From: Candidatus Faecivivens stercoripullorum
GTDB taxonomy: Bacteria; Bacillota; Clostridia; Oscillospirales; Ruminococcaceae
Reading direction: 5' to 3'
Length of the DNA: 7,841 nucleotides
Assembly (NCBI GenBank): GCA_018715285.1
Contig: DVLW01000089.1
Location: 1 to 7,841 of the forward strand
Position 1 is the stretch's first letter, and every line of letters starts with the position of its first letter. Positions 1 through 6,645 of the stretch are shown here, piece by piece. A program made the translations under genes and the position numbers. A model generated the notes under the pieces. That model searched no databases. It was not told where the DNA came from and saw only the letters and a list, made by a program, of their open reading frames with translations.

Positions 1-564
1 GACAAACGTTGCTCTCTCAAGATTTCCCGTACCCACAAGGACCTCGTCAAACGGCTGTTTGAGCTGGAAGTCCCGGAAATCTATGATGGTACCGTTGAAG
101 TACGCGCAATCTCCCGTGAGGCTGGTTCCCGTACCAAAATCGCTGTTATCAGCAAAAACCCTGACGTCGATCCCATCGGCGCCTGCATCGGCCCCAAGGG
201 AAGCCGTATCGCTTCTATCGTTGAGGAACTGCATGGCGAAAAAATCGACATCGTTCGTTTCTCCGAGGACGACGCTACATTTATTAAAGAAGCGCTCTCC
301 CCTGCTGTCGTTACCGAAGTTCAGCTGCTGCCCGGTACTGAAAAAGCTTGCCGCGTAATCGTACCTGACAACCAGCTCTCTCTCGCAATCGGCAACAAGG
401 GTCAGAATGCAAAACTCGCCGCCAAACTGACCGGCTACAAGATCGATATCCGCTCGGAAAATGAGGCTCGGGAACAGGCTCTGGAAGCTACCGACGAACA
501 GGAAGAACTGTTTGCTGATGAGACTCCCGCTGAGGATACCGCAGCTGAGGAACTGGATGTATGA
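1..564 (+). CDS. nusA: Transcription termination/antitermination factor NusA, C-terminal part (5' end outside window)
   Basis: NusA binds RNA polymerase and nascent RNA and controls pausing, termination and antitermination. The window opens inside the gene and frame 1 is open for 187 codons to TGA at 562-564. The first residues (KISRTHKDLVKRLFELEVPE) match the end of the S1 domain and the start of KH1. KH1 carries the GxxG loop GPKG at fragment residues 64-67. KH2 carries GNKG at 131-134 inside the typical LAIGNKGQNAKLAAKLTGYK stretch. An acidic tail of about 35 residues rich in E, D and A follows. Firmicute NusA proteins usually run about 350-400 residues, so roughly half is missing upstream, including the N-terminal polymerase-binding domain and most of S1. 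The stop overlaps the start of rnpM (ATGA), which suggests translational coupling. Identification is secure. Confidence 0.97.
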   Translation, partial: DKRCSLKISRTHKDLVKRLFELEVPEIYDGTVEVRAISREAGSRTKIAVISKNPDVDPIGACIGPKGSRIASIVEELHGEKIDIVRFSEDDATFIKEALSPAVVTEVQLLPGTEKACRVIVPDNQLSLAIGNKGQNAKLAAKLTGYKIDIRSENEAREQALEATDEQEELFADETPAEDTAAEELDV

Positions 565-824
565 AAAAGATTCCATTGAGGATGTGCACCGGGTGCGGTG
601 AAATGAAGCCTAAAAAAGAACTGGTTCGGGTTGTCCGCTCCAGTGAGGGCGAAATTTCACTCGACCTGACCGGACGTAAATCCGGACGGGGCGCTTATGT
701 ATGCCCCAATCTTGAATGCCTGAAAAAGGCACGCAAGACCCGCCGGATTGAAAGAAGCCTGGACTGCAAAATCCCTGACGAGCTGTATGACGCAATGGAA
801 AAGGAGATGGAAGGCAATGGGTGA
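561..824 (+). CDS. rnpM: RNase P modulator RnpM (YlxR family, DUF448)
   Basis: This 87-residue basic protein belongs to the YlxR/DUF448 family. In Bacillus subtilis the family member has been reported to bind the RNase P RNA and modulate RNase P activity. Family hallmarks are visible: the N-terminal RMCTGCGEMKPKKELVRVVR segment with C9 and C12, then GRKSGRGAYVCPNLEC with the GRGAY signature at 42-46 and C48 and C53. Four cysteines in two pairs suggest a metal-binding or structural site, which is inference. The ATG at 561 overlaps the nusA stop, and GAGGA at 547-551 lies 9 bases upstream, so the start is well supported. The gene sits in its usual place between nusA and ylxQ. The 3' end overlaps ylxQ by 8 bases. 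The RNase P role is carried over from Bacillus by homology. Confidence 0.93.
   Translation: MKKIPLRMCTGCGEMKPKKELVRVVRSSEGEISLDLTGRKSGRGAYVCPNLECLKKARKTRRIERSLDCKIPDELYDAMEKEMEGNG
801..806 (+). promoter_or_regulatory. Ribosome binding site of ylxQ
   Basis: AAGGAG lies 10 bases before the ATG at 817, inside the rnpM coding region. It selects this start over the ATG at 748 in the same frame, which would add 23 residues that do not belong to the L7Ae fold and would overlap rnpM by 77 bases. Confidence 0.75.
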
Positions 825-1119
825 GCGGTTTTACTCTACCCTCGGGCTGTGTATGCGGGCCGGCAGACTGTCCTTTGGGTTTGATACCGTAAAAGAAGCG
901 GTTAAGGCCGGTAAAGTCTGCCTGCTGATGACAGCATCCGATCTGTCGGAAAAGACCAGCAAAGAGGTCGTTTTTCTCGCCTCCAAATACCAGATTCCAT
1001 ATCTGGCACTGGACAGAACCCAGAGCCAGCTCCGCTCGACCATCGGTAAACTGACCGGCGTTCTTGCCGTCACCGATGACGGGCTCGCCCGTTCCCTTCA
1101 GGCCTCGGCAAACGAATGA
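817..1119 (+). CDS. ylxQ: L7Ae/L30e-family RNA-binding protein YlxQ
   Basis: This predicted 100-residue protein is of the ribosomal L7Ae/L30e/S12e/Gadd45 family. Bacillus YlxQ and its paralogue YbxF bind kink-turn RNA; the cellular role of YlxQ is not well known. The sequence starts GERFYSTLGLCMRAGRLSFG, the typical family opening with LGLCMRAGKL-like motif. It continues with a hydrophobic strand (KVCLLMTASDLSEKT) and the IPYLAL segment, and ends with GVLAVTDDGLARSL. The full length fits the family, which is usually about 100 residues. The start at 817 is chosen from the AAGGAG at 801-806 and from family length. The gene overlaps rnpM by 8 bases, so coupled translation is likely. It ends 115 bases before infB, and a small hairpin begins at its stop codon. 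Confidence 0.92.
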   Translation: MGERFYSTLGLCMRAGRLSFGFDTVKEAVKAGKVCLLMTASDLSEKTSKEVVFLASKYQIPYLALDRTQSQLRSTIGKLTGVLAVTDDGLARSLQASANE

Positions 1120-1147
1120 ATAAGCCCGGCCTGTCCGGATTCTTTTT
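1118..1147 (+). terminator. Weak terminator-like hairpin between ylxQ and infB (possible attenuator)
   Basis: GAAT at 1118-1121 can pair with ATTC at 1139-1142, and CCGG at 1126-1129 with CCGG at 1135-1138, around a CCTGT loop. A four-base bulge (AAGC) interrupts the 5' arm. Five T residues follow at 1143-1147. The stem is short and bulged, so full termination is unlikely because infB lies downstream in the same operon. Partial attenuation or an RNA-processing site are alternatives. The pairing is visible in the sequence; the function is inference. Confidence 0.35.
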
Positions 1148-1190
1148 CCCCAGCAGCCGTCGATATATGACCATAACATGAATTTCTACC

Positions 1191-1218
1191 GATCGATATC
1201 CGGATTACCGGTGTGATC
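1191..1218 (+). promoter_or_regulatory. Small hairpin just upstream of the infB ribosome binding site
   Basis: CCGG at 1200-1203 and 1208-1211 form a 4-bp stem with an ATTA loop. Outer GATC arms at 1191-1194 and 1215-1218 can extend it across an unpaired 5/3 internal loop. The hairpin ends a few bases before the AAAGGCAAGG ribosome binding region at 1221-1230. It may be chance in a CCGG-rich stretch. I see no convincing promoter anywhere in the 1120-1234 gap. Confidence 0.25.
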
Positions 1219-1234
1219 AGAAAGGCAAGGTATT

Positions 1235-4200
1235 ATGACGGTTAAAAAGTATAAACTGAATGATATCGCAAAAGACCTCGGCCTTCCGGCTAAGGAAGTT
1301 GCCGCAATGCTGGCGGCTCACTTCGGCACTGAACCGAAAAAAACCGGCGCTGTTCTGACTGAACAGGAAGTTAATGTCGTATTTGAACATTATACTTCTG
1401 CCAACCAGGTCGCAAACTTTGATGGTTATTTCGCAAGCCGTGAGGAAGCTCCTGCTCCCCGTACCGAAAAACCTTCCGCTACCGAAAAGGCAAAAGCGGT
1501 TCTGAATAAGGCGGCTGAAAAGGTTTCTGAAAAACTGAAAGCCTCCAAAACTGCTTCCAAAGCTGCTGTAAAAGCAGAAGCGGATGAGAAACCGGCTGAA
1601 AAAACTGCATCGCCTGAATCAGCAGCAGATACGCAAAATGCACCGGTTCAGCAGCAGGAAACTGTTGTTAAACCCGCAGCAGCATCCAACCAGCCAGAAA
1701 CTCCTCAGCAGACCGCTGAGGTCCGGAAAACTACAGAGGAAAAGGTTCCTCAGCAAAATACTCCTGAACAGCCTGAGCCTGTAAAAGAACAGCCTGCTCC
1801 CGCTGCTCAGCAAACCCCTGCAAAACAGGACGCCAAACCTGCTGATAAACCGGAAAGTGAACCGGCAGATCAGCAGACTGAGCAGTCTACACCAGCCAAC
1901 AAAAAAGAGGCTGAAGATTCCGAAGAAAAGGTCGTTGAAAAAGTGGCAGATAAACCTGAAAAGACAGAAATGCGCAAGAACGCATCTGAACATAATAACA
2001 ATAACAGCAATAACAACCGCCGCCCTGCATCTGGTGAACGCAGATTCTCTTCTGACTCCCACGGCGGCCGGGACAATAACCGCGACAATAACCGTCCCCG
2101 TAATGGCGGCGCTGACCGCGGCCAGCGGAATGACCGCAATAATGATCGCGGCGGATTCAGAAACAATGACGGTAATCGTCCCCGTCCTCAGCAGAACGCT
2201 CCGGCTCGTCCCGCAAACAACCATCCTGCTCCTGCTGCTCCGGCAGCTCCCGCTGAACCGGTTGAAAAGGAACGTACCATCCGTCACGTTGATACCAAAA
2301 CCTCTGACGTAAACCTCGATAAATACAACGAGCATTATGAGGATATCGCACCTGAAAAGGCTGTCCGCAGAGGCGATTCCCAGCAGAAAAAACAGAAGCT
2401 CAAACAGAAATCCCAGCAGCAGAAAAAGGGTAAATTCGGTGGACCCAAAAAGGAAACCGAAGCTGAAAAACTTCAGCGCCTTGCTCTGGAAAGAGCACGC
2501 AAACAGCAGCTCAAGGTTATGATTCCGGACGAAATCACTGTTTCCGAGCTGGCATCCAGACTGAAAGCAACTGTCTCTGAAGTTATTAAAAAGCTGATGA
2601 TGATGGGCGTTATGGCTGCTCAGCACGAAGTAATCGACTTTGATACCGCTGCCCTGGTCGCTATGGAAATGGGCGCTAAGGTAGAAAAAGAAGTCGTTGT
2701 CACCATCGAAGAACAGCTGATTCACGACGAAACCGATAACGCGGAAGATCTGCTTCCCCGCTGCCCTGTCGTCGTTGTCATGGGTCACGTTGACCACGGC
2801 AAAACCTCTATCCTCGACCGTATCCGCCATACTCATGTCACTGCCGGTGAGGCAGGCGGCATTACCCAGGCTATCGGTGCTTATCAGGTTGACGTCGACG
2901 GCAGCCCGATCACCTTCCTGGATACCCCTGGTCACGAAGCATTTACCGCAATGCGTGCAAGAGGTGCAGCTGTAACGGATATCGCTGTACTGGTTGTTGC
3001 AGCGGATGACGGTATCATGCCCCAGACAGTTGAAGCAATCAACCACGCAAAGGCAGCTGGCGTCCAGATCATTGTCGCCATCAACAAGATGGATAAACCC
3101 CATGCTGACCCTGAGAGAGTTAAACAGGAACTGACTGAATATGGTCTGGTTCCCGAAGAATGGGGCGGCGATATCATCTGTGTTCCCGTATCGGCTCTGA
3201 CCGGTCAGGGCATCGATGACCTGCTGGAAAATATCCTGCTGGTTGCAGATGTCCAGGAACTCAAGGCAAACCCCAACCGTCTGGCAAAGGGCGCTGTTAT
3301 CGAAGCACGTCTTGACAAGGGCCGCGGTCCTGTCGCTACCCTTCTGGTACAGAACGGTACCCTGCGCACTGGTGATATCATCATCGCCGGTACCTCGGTC
3401 GGCCGTGTACGCCAGATGCTGAATGATAAAGGCCAGATCGTAACAGAAGCCGGTCCGTCGGTTCCTGTTGAGATCACTGGTATGGCAGAAGTTCCCGCTG
3501 CCGGCGATATCTTCAACGCAGTTGAAAACGAACGTCTCGCACGTGAACTGGTTGAACAGAGACGCCAGGAACAGAAGGAAGAACAGTGGGGCGCTGCCAA
3601 GAAGGTTACTCTGGATAACCTCTTCAGCCAGATCGCTGAGGGTGAGAGAAAAGAACTGGATATCGTCGTCAAGGCTGACGTTCAGGGCTCCGCTGAGGCT
3701 GTCAAACAGTCGCTGGAAAAACTCTCCACCGAAGAAGTCAAAGTCAAGGTTATCCATGCAGGTGTTGGCGCTGTCAGCAAGTCTGACGTTATGCTCGCCA
3801 ACGCTTCCGGCGCAATCATCATTGGATTCAATGTCCGTCCTGACCCTGTTGCCAAGGCTGACGCCGAGGCCAATGAGGTCGAAATGAGAATGTACCGGAT
3901 TATCTACGACGCAATCGATGACGTCAAGGACGCTATGAAGGGTATGCTTGCACCTAAGGTACGCGAGGTCGAACTCGGCCGTGCTGAGGTACGCCAGGTT
4001 TATAAGATCTCCAACGTCGGTACCGTTGCAGGTGCTTATGTCCTCTCCGGCAAGGTCGCACGTGATGCACAGATCCGTGTTGTACGTGATGGCATTGTCA
4101 TTGTTGAAGACCAGATCGACTCCCTCAAGCGCTTTAAGAATGATGCCAAGGAAGTTGCAGAAGGTTATGAATGCGGTATCTCGCTGGTGAAATTCTCCGA

Positions 4201-4258
4201 TATCAAGGAAGGCGATATCTTCGAGGCCTTCAAGATGGAAGAATACCGCGAAGAATAA
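1235..4258 (+). CDS. infB: Translation initiation factor IF-2
   Basis: IF-2 is the GTPase that places fMet-tRNA on the 30S subunit and promotes 50S joining. An IF2_N domain covers about residues 1-52. A low-complexity linker follows: K/A/E-rich, then P/Q-rich, then R/N/G-rich at about 249-330. A second IF2_N domain sits at about 430-487 (IPDEITVSELASRLKATVSE). The G domain has all motifs: GHVDHGKT at 517-524, GGITQAIGAY, DTPGH at 563-567, NKMD at 617-620 and SAL at 653-655. Domains II and III follow, and domain IV carries GYECGISL at 977-984, part of the fMet-tRNA site. At 1007 residues it is much longer than Bacillus IF-2 (about 716), almost wholly because of the linker. The ATG at 1235 has AAGG at 1227-1230, close and modest. 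Upstream and downstream gaps carry hairpins. No key GTPase residue is missing. Confidence 0.98.
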   Translation: MTVKKYKLNDIAKDLGLPAKEVAAMLAAHFGTEPKKTGAVLTEQEVNVVFEHYTSANQVANFDGYFASREEAPAPRTEKPSATEKAKAVLNKAAEKVSEKLKASKTASKAAVKAEADEKPAEKTASPESAADTQNAPVQQQETVVKPAAASNQPETPQQTAEVRKTTEEKVPQQNTPEQPEPVKEQPAPAAQQTPAKQDAKPADKPESEPADQQTEQSTPANKKEAEDSEEKVVEKVADKPEKTEMRKNASEHNNNNSNNNRRPASGERRFSSDSHGGRDNNRDNNRPRNGGADRGQRNDRNNDRGGFRNNDGNRPRPQQNAPARPANNHPAPAAPAAPAEPVEKERTIRHVDTKTSDVNLDKYNEHYEDIAPEKAVRRGDSQQKKQKLKQKSQQQKKGKFGGPKKETEAEKLQRLALERARKQQLKVMIPDEITVSELASRLKATVSEVIKKLMMMGVMAAQHEVIDFDTAALVAMEMGAKVEKEVVVTIEEQLIHDETDNAEDLLPRCPVVVVMGHVDHGKTSILDRIRHTHVTAGEAGGITQAIGAYQVDVDGSPITFLDTPGHEAFTAMRARGAAVTDIAVLVVAADDGIMPQTVEAINHAKAAGVQIIVAINKMDKPHADPERVKQELTEYGLVPEEWGGDIICVPVSALTGQGIDDLLENILLVADVQELKANPNRLAKGAVIEARLDKGRGPVATLLVQNGTLRTGDIIIAGTSVGRVRQMLNDKGQIVTEAGPSVPVEITGMAEVPAAGDIFNAVENERLARELVEQRRQEQKEEQWGAAKKVTLDNLFSQIAEGERKELDIVVKADVQGSAEAVKQSLEKLSTEEVKVKVIHAGVGAVSKSDVMLANASGAIIIGFNVRPDPVAKADAEANEVEMRMYRIIYDAIDDVKDAMKGMLAPKVREVELGRAEVRQVYKISNVGTVAGAYVLSGKVARDAQIRVVRDGIVIVEDQIDSLKRFKNDAKEVAEGYECGISLVKFSDIKEGDIFEAFKMEEYREE
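2072..2095 (+). repeat. 12-base tandem duplication in the infB linker
   Basis: Two adjacent in-frame copies of GACAATAACCGC (the second ends in T instead of C) each encode DNNR, IF-2 residues 280-287. They lie in an Arg/Asn/Gly-rich part of the linker with further near-copies such as RNDRNNDR, so the tract probably grew by slippage or unequal exchange. Confidence 0.7.
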
Positions 4259-4274
4259 TCGATCCGTTATTTTC

Positions 4275-4312
4275 GGGGCAGAGAGGTTTTTACCTGGCTG
4301 CCCCACTCTTTT
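4275..4312 (+). terminator. Hairpin between infB and rbfA, attenuator or processing site
   Basis: GGGGCAG at 4275-4281 pairs perfectly with CTGCCCC at 4298-4304. Inside a symmetric AG/GG internal loop, AGGT at 4284-4287 pairs with ACCT at 4292-4295 around a TTTT loop. The T tract after the stem is weak (ACTCTTTT, 4305-4312) and begins four bases late, so complete termination is doubtful. The gap separates infB from rbfA, which otherwise fits the same operon. It may lower transcription of the distal genes or stabilise the infB mRNA 3' end. The structure is clear from the sequence, but its function is inferred. Confidence 0.5.
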
Positions 4313-4321
4313 ATCTGAATG

Positions 4322-4328
4322 AAAGGAG
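4322..4328 (+). promoter_or_regulatory. Ribosome binding site of rbfA
   Basis: AAAGGAG stands 8 bases before the ATG at 4337. It rules out the in-frame ATG at 4319, which lies upstream of this site and has none of its own. Confidence 0.85.
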
Positions 4329-4336
4329 TCATTTCG

Positions 4337-4729
4337 ATGGCCAATTACCGTATCGGTCGGCTGGGTGAAGATATTAAACGCGAACTCTCCGCTCTGCTCA
4401 GAGAACTCAAAGACCCGCGTATCTCCCCGATGACCAGTATCCTGCGCTGTGAGGTCTCCCCTGACGGCTCGCACTGCAAGGTAAATGTCAGTGCAATCGA
4501 AGGTGAAGATGCTACTAAAGAAACCTGCAAGGGTCTCACTTCCGCAAGCGGATACCTCCGTCGGGAAATCGGTTCCCGGCTGCATCTGCGCAAATGCCCG
4601 GAACTGCACTTTGTGGCGGATAACTCCATCGCATACAGTGCCCATATCAACGAAATCCTCCACAAAATCGCTGACCAGCGTGCTGAATCTTCGGCAGATG
4701 AGGAACAGAGTGAGGATTTGGAAGATTAA
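4337..4729 (+). CDS. rbfA: Ribosome-binding factor A (30S maturation)
   Basis: RbfA is a single KH-fold protein that binds the 30S subunit and helps mature the 5' end of 16S rRNA, notably in the cold. The protein has 130 residues, near the usual 115-135. It opens with NYRIGRLGEDIKRELSALL and the LKDPRIS motif at 24-30. A SPDGSHCKVNVS strand region follows, then the ASG (A70-G72) of the family's AxG helix kink. The typical KCPELHFVADNSI segment comes at 86-98, and the tail after about 114 is acidic (EEQSEDLED). The start at 4337 is fixed by the strong AAAGGAG. The gene lies 78 bases after infB and 18 bases before nrnA. In Bacillus, ylxP sits between infB and rbfA, but no such gene is present here. 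Confidence 0.96.
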   Translation: MANYRIGRLGEDIKRELSALLRELKDPRISPMTSILRCEVSPDGSHCKVNVSAIEGEDATKETCKGLTSASGYLRREIGSRLHLRKCPELHFVADNSIAYSAHINEILHKIADQRAESSADEEQSEDLED

Positions 4730-4747
4730 GTAAGAAAGGATAAGTAT

Positions 4748-5722
4748 ATGTTGACTCGCCATCAGGCCGCTGAGATGCTGGCTTCTTTCGACCGGGTGCT
4801 GATCCTCTGTCACCGTAATCCCGATGGGGATACACTGGGAAGCGGGTTCGCACTCTGCCGTGCTTTCCTGAATCAGGGAAAAAAGGCGCGTGTTTTCTGC
4901 AATGACCCGATTCCGGAAAAGTTCAGCTATATGATTCCGGAACAGCAGGAAGATTTTGTTCCGCTGCATGTCGTTTCGGTTGATGTCGCAGATCCTGCTT
5001 TGCTGGGGCCGAATACTGAACAGATGATCGCGCCGTACAGCCCGATTGAGTTATCTGTCGACCACCACCCGACCCATAAACAGTTTGCGCAGGAGCTTTT
5101 TCTGGAAGCAGACAGCGCCTCCTGCTGTGAGATTGTCCGGGAACTGCTGCGGGAAATGGGATGGGAAATCGACGCTGGTATCGCAAACTGTCTCTATACC
5201 GGACTTTCAACCGATACCGGATGCTTTAAATTTTCCAACACCACTCCACGTACCCACCGGATTGCAGCTGAAATGATCGAAATGGGCGCCGACCATACCC
5301 GTATCAACAAGGTTATGTTTGATACCGTCACATTCAATGAGCTGGAACTGGAACAGCTGGCTTTGGAAAAAATGTGGATGTCGGATGACCAGAAAATCGC
5401 TGTCCTCACCATTACAACTGATATGCTCCGTCAGACCGGCGTTTCAGAGGCTCAGCTCGACCGGATTACCGCCCTTACCCGTAAAATCAGCGGGGTTGAG
5501 GTTGGAATCACCATCAAACAGCGTGGTGAAGCGGATTATAAGGTTTCGGTCCGCACGGCAGAAACAATATCCGCTTCTAAAATCTGTGAGCATTTCGGCG
5601 GCGGCGGACATGCACGCGCGGCTGGATGCCAGTTTGATCTGAGCGACCCGGTTGTCATTCGGGAAAAACTGGTTGAAGCAGTTTATAAAACGGCTGAGGA
5701 GGAGAGGTGCGCCGGCCAATGA
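4748..5722 (+). CDS. nrnA: DHH/DHHA1 phosphoesterase, NrnA-like (nanoRNase / pAp phosphatase)
   Basis: This 324-residue cytoplasmic phosphoesterase belongs to the DHH family. Characterised NrnA proteins degrade 2-5-nt RNAs to mononucleotides and dephosphorylate 3'-phosphoadenosine 5'-phosphate, and some relatives cleave cyclic dinucleotide products. The metal-site motifs are all present: HRNPDGDTLGS at 22-32 (D26, D28), VDVAD at 78-82, DHH at 105-107 and STDTG at 154-158. The DHHA1 substrate-binding motif GGGGHARAAG is at 284-293. Length fits the 310-325 residues of the family. AAAGGA at 4735-4740 lies 7 bases before the ATG. The location between rbfA and truB is common in Clostridia, while Bacillus carries nrnA elsewhere. 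The last 4 bases overlap truB. The exact substrate (nanoRNA, pAp or a pApA-type dinucleotide) cannot be told from sequence. Confidence 0.92.
   Translation: MLTRHQAAEMLASFDRVLILCHRNPDGDTLGSGFALCRAFLNQGKKARVFCNDPIPEKFSYMIPEQQEDFVPLHVVSVDVADPALLGPNTEQMIAPYSPIELSVDHHPTHKQFAQELFLEADSASCCEIVRELLREMGWEIDAGIANCLYTGLSTDTGCFKFSNTTPRTHRIAAEMIEMGADHTRINKVMFDTVTFNELELEQLALEKMWMSDDQKIAVLTITTDMLRQTGVSEAQLDRITALTRKISGVEVGITIKQRGEADYKVSVRTAETISASKICEHFGGGGHARAAGCQFDLSDPVVIREKLVEAVYKTAEEERCAGQ
5697..5707 (+). promoter_or_regulatory. Ribosome binding site of truB
   Basis: AGGAGG at 5697-5702 runs on into AGAGG at 5703-5707, inside the end of nrnA. The second unit leaves an 11-base spacer to the ATG at 5719, while AGGAGG alone leaves 4 bases to an in-frame GTG at 5707. 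The ATG fits the family N-terminus better. Confidence 0.6.
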
Positions 5723-6642
5723 GTGACTTTGTACCCAATGGCGTACTGTGCATCGATAAACCAGCCGAATTTACTTCATTTGATGTGATTGCCAAACTGC
5801 GCGGTATTACCCATACCCGCAAAATCGGCCATGCCGGTACCCTCGACCCGATGGCTACCGGCCTGTTGCCGGTCTTCTTTGGGACGGCGACCAAAGCGTG
5901 CGATATTCTGCCGATTCAGGATAAACGGTATCTGGCAGGTTTCCAGCTGGGAATGACAAGTGATACCGAAGATATCTGGGGCAGCTGCACAAAGACCGGT
6001 GTAACGGTTCCTGACAGAGAGACTGTTGAATCGGCGCTTGAACATTTCCGCGGAGAAATCATGCAGGTGCCGCCGATGTACTCTGCCCTGTCGGTCAGCG
6101 GAAAGCGGCTGTATGACCTCGCAAGACAGGGCATCACGGTCGAAAGACAGCCGCGTCCGGTGACAATCTACCGTCTGGAACTGACCGGATATGACCCGGA
6201 AACAGGCAGTGGTACACTGGATGTCTGCTGCTCAAAGGGAACCTATATCCGCACACTCTGTGCTGATCTGGGACAGAAACTGGGTACCGGCGGCGTAATG
6301 TCTTCGCTTAGAAGAACCGAAGCAGCTGGTTTTACGCTGGATGACGCGGTCAGTCTCGAAACGGTAGCTGAGTGGATGCAAAATGATGGGCTGAAAGGAA
6401 AACTGTTGTCGGAAGAACGGCTTTTCTCTCCCTACCCTGCTATCCGCCTGAATCCGGTTCAGACAAGGATGTTTTTAAACGGCGTCCGGATGGATCTGAA
6501 CAGAATCCCGGACGCGGCAAAGGCTGACCCGTCAACTCCCTGGCGTATCTTTGGAGCAGATGGGCAGTTTTTGGGACTGGGACAGGCGTTTACTGAAGCA
6601 AAGGAACTGCGCCTGCTGAAATTCTTCGTGGAAAGGAACTGA
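5719..6642 (+). CDS. truB: tRNA pseudouridine(55) synthase TruB
   Basis: TruB converts U55 in the T loop of tRNAs to pseudouridine and also helps tRNA fold. The protein has 307 residues, the usual length. It starts with the family opening NGVLCIDKPAEFTSFDV. The catalytic aspartate is D43 in the GHAGTLDPMATGLLPV motif at 37-52. QVPPMYSALSVSGKRLYDLAR carries the conserved tyrosine-lysine region, and CSKGTYIRTLCADLG is the active-site strand with its arginine. The last 75 or so residues form the C-terminal, probably PUA-like, domain. The ATG at 5719 overlaps the nrnA stop (ATGA), suggesting coupling. A GTG at 5707 would add four residues (MRRP) and cannot be fully excluded. ribF follows after only 3 bases. 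Confidence 0.97.
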   Translation: MSDFVPNGVLCIDKPAEFTSFDVIAKLRGITHTRKIGHAGTLDPMATGLLPVFFGTATKACDILPIQDKRYLAGFQLGMTSDTEDIWGSCTKTGVTVPDRETVESALEHFRGEIMQVPPMYSALSVSGKRLYDLARQGITVERQPRPVTIYRLELTGYDPETGSGTLDVCCSKGTYIRTLCADLGQKLGTGGVMSSLRRTEAAGFTLDDAVSLETVAEWMQNDGLKGKLLSEERLFSPYPAIRLNPVQTRMFLNGVRMDLNRIPDAAKADPSTPWRIFGADGQFLGLGQAFTEAKELRLLKFFVERN

Positions 6643-6645
6643 CTG

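Noticed and set aside
610..1179. Minus-strand frame of 189 codons opposite rnpM and ylxQ
   Set aside because: It lies opposite two well-supported genes, is in register with ylxQ codons, and shows no family motif.
1148..1190. Promoter for infB in the ylxQ-infB gap
   Set aside because: TATATG (1164) and CATAAC (1172) resemble -10 boxes, but no acceptable -35 box stands at the right distance.
1660..1830. CAG/GCAGCAG-rich stretch as a repeat array or CRISPR
   Set aside because: It is codon-level low complexity (Gln, Ala and Pro codons) within infB, without regular repeat-spacer structure.
1857..2312. Plus-strand 151-codon frame inside infB
   Set aside because: It is a shifted reading of the low-complexity linker, with runs of Thr, Ile and Ala but no domain and no ribosome binding site.
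1970..2521. Internal starts giving a shorter IF-2 (Met246 or Met429)
   Set aside because: Shorter IF-2 forms exist in E. coli, but neither ATG here has a properly spaced AGGAG-type site, so I cannot support one.
4319..4336. Upstream ATG for rbfA adding MKGVIS
   Set aside because: The AAAGGAG site lies after this ATG and is ideally placed for the ATG at 4337, which also matches the family N-terminus.
1619..4969. Minus-strand frame of 1116 codons as a gene
   Set aside because: It is codon-aligned with three certain genes, has no recognisable domain, reads as Phe/Leu/Cys/Ser-rich complement of the sense codons, and crosses gene boundaries. Absence of TTA, CTA and TCA codons explains it.
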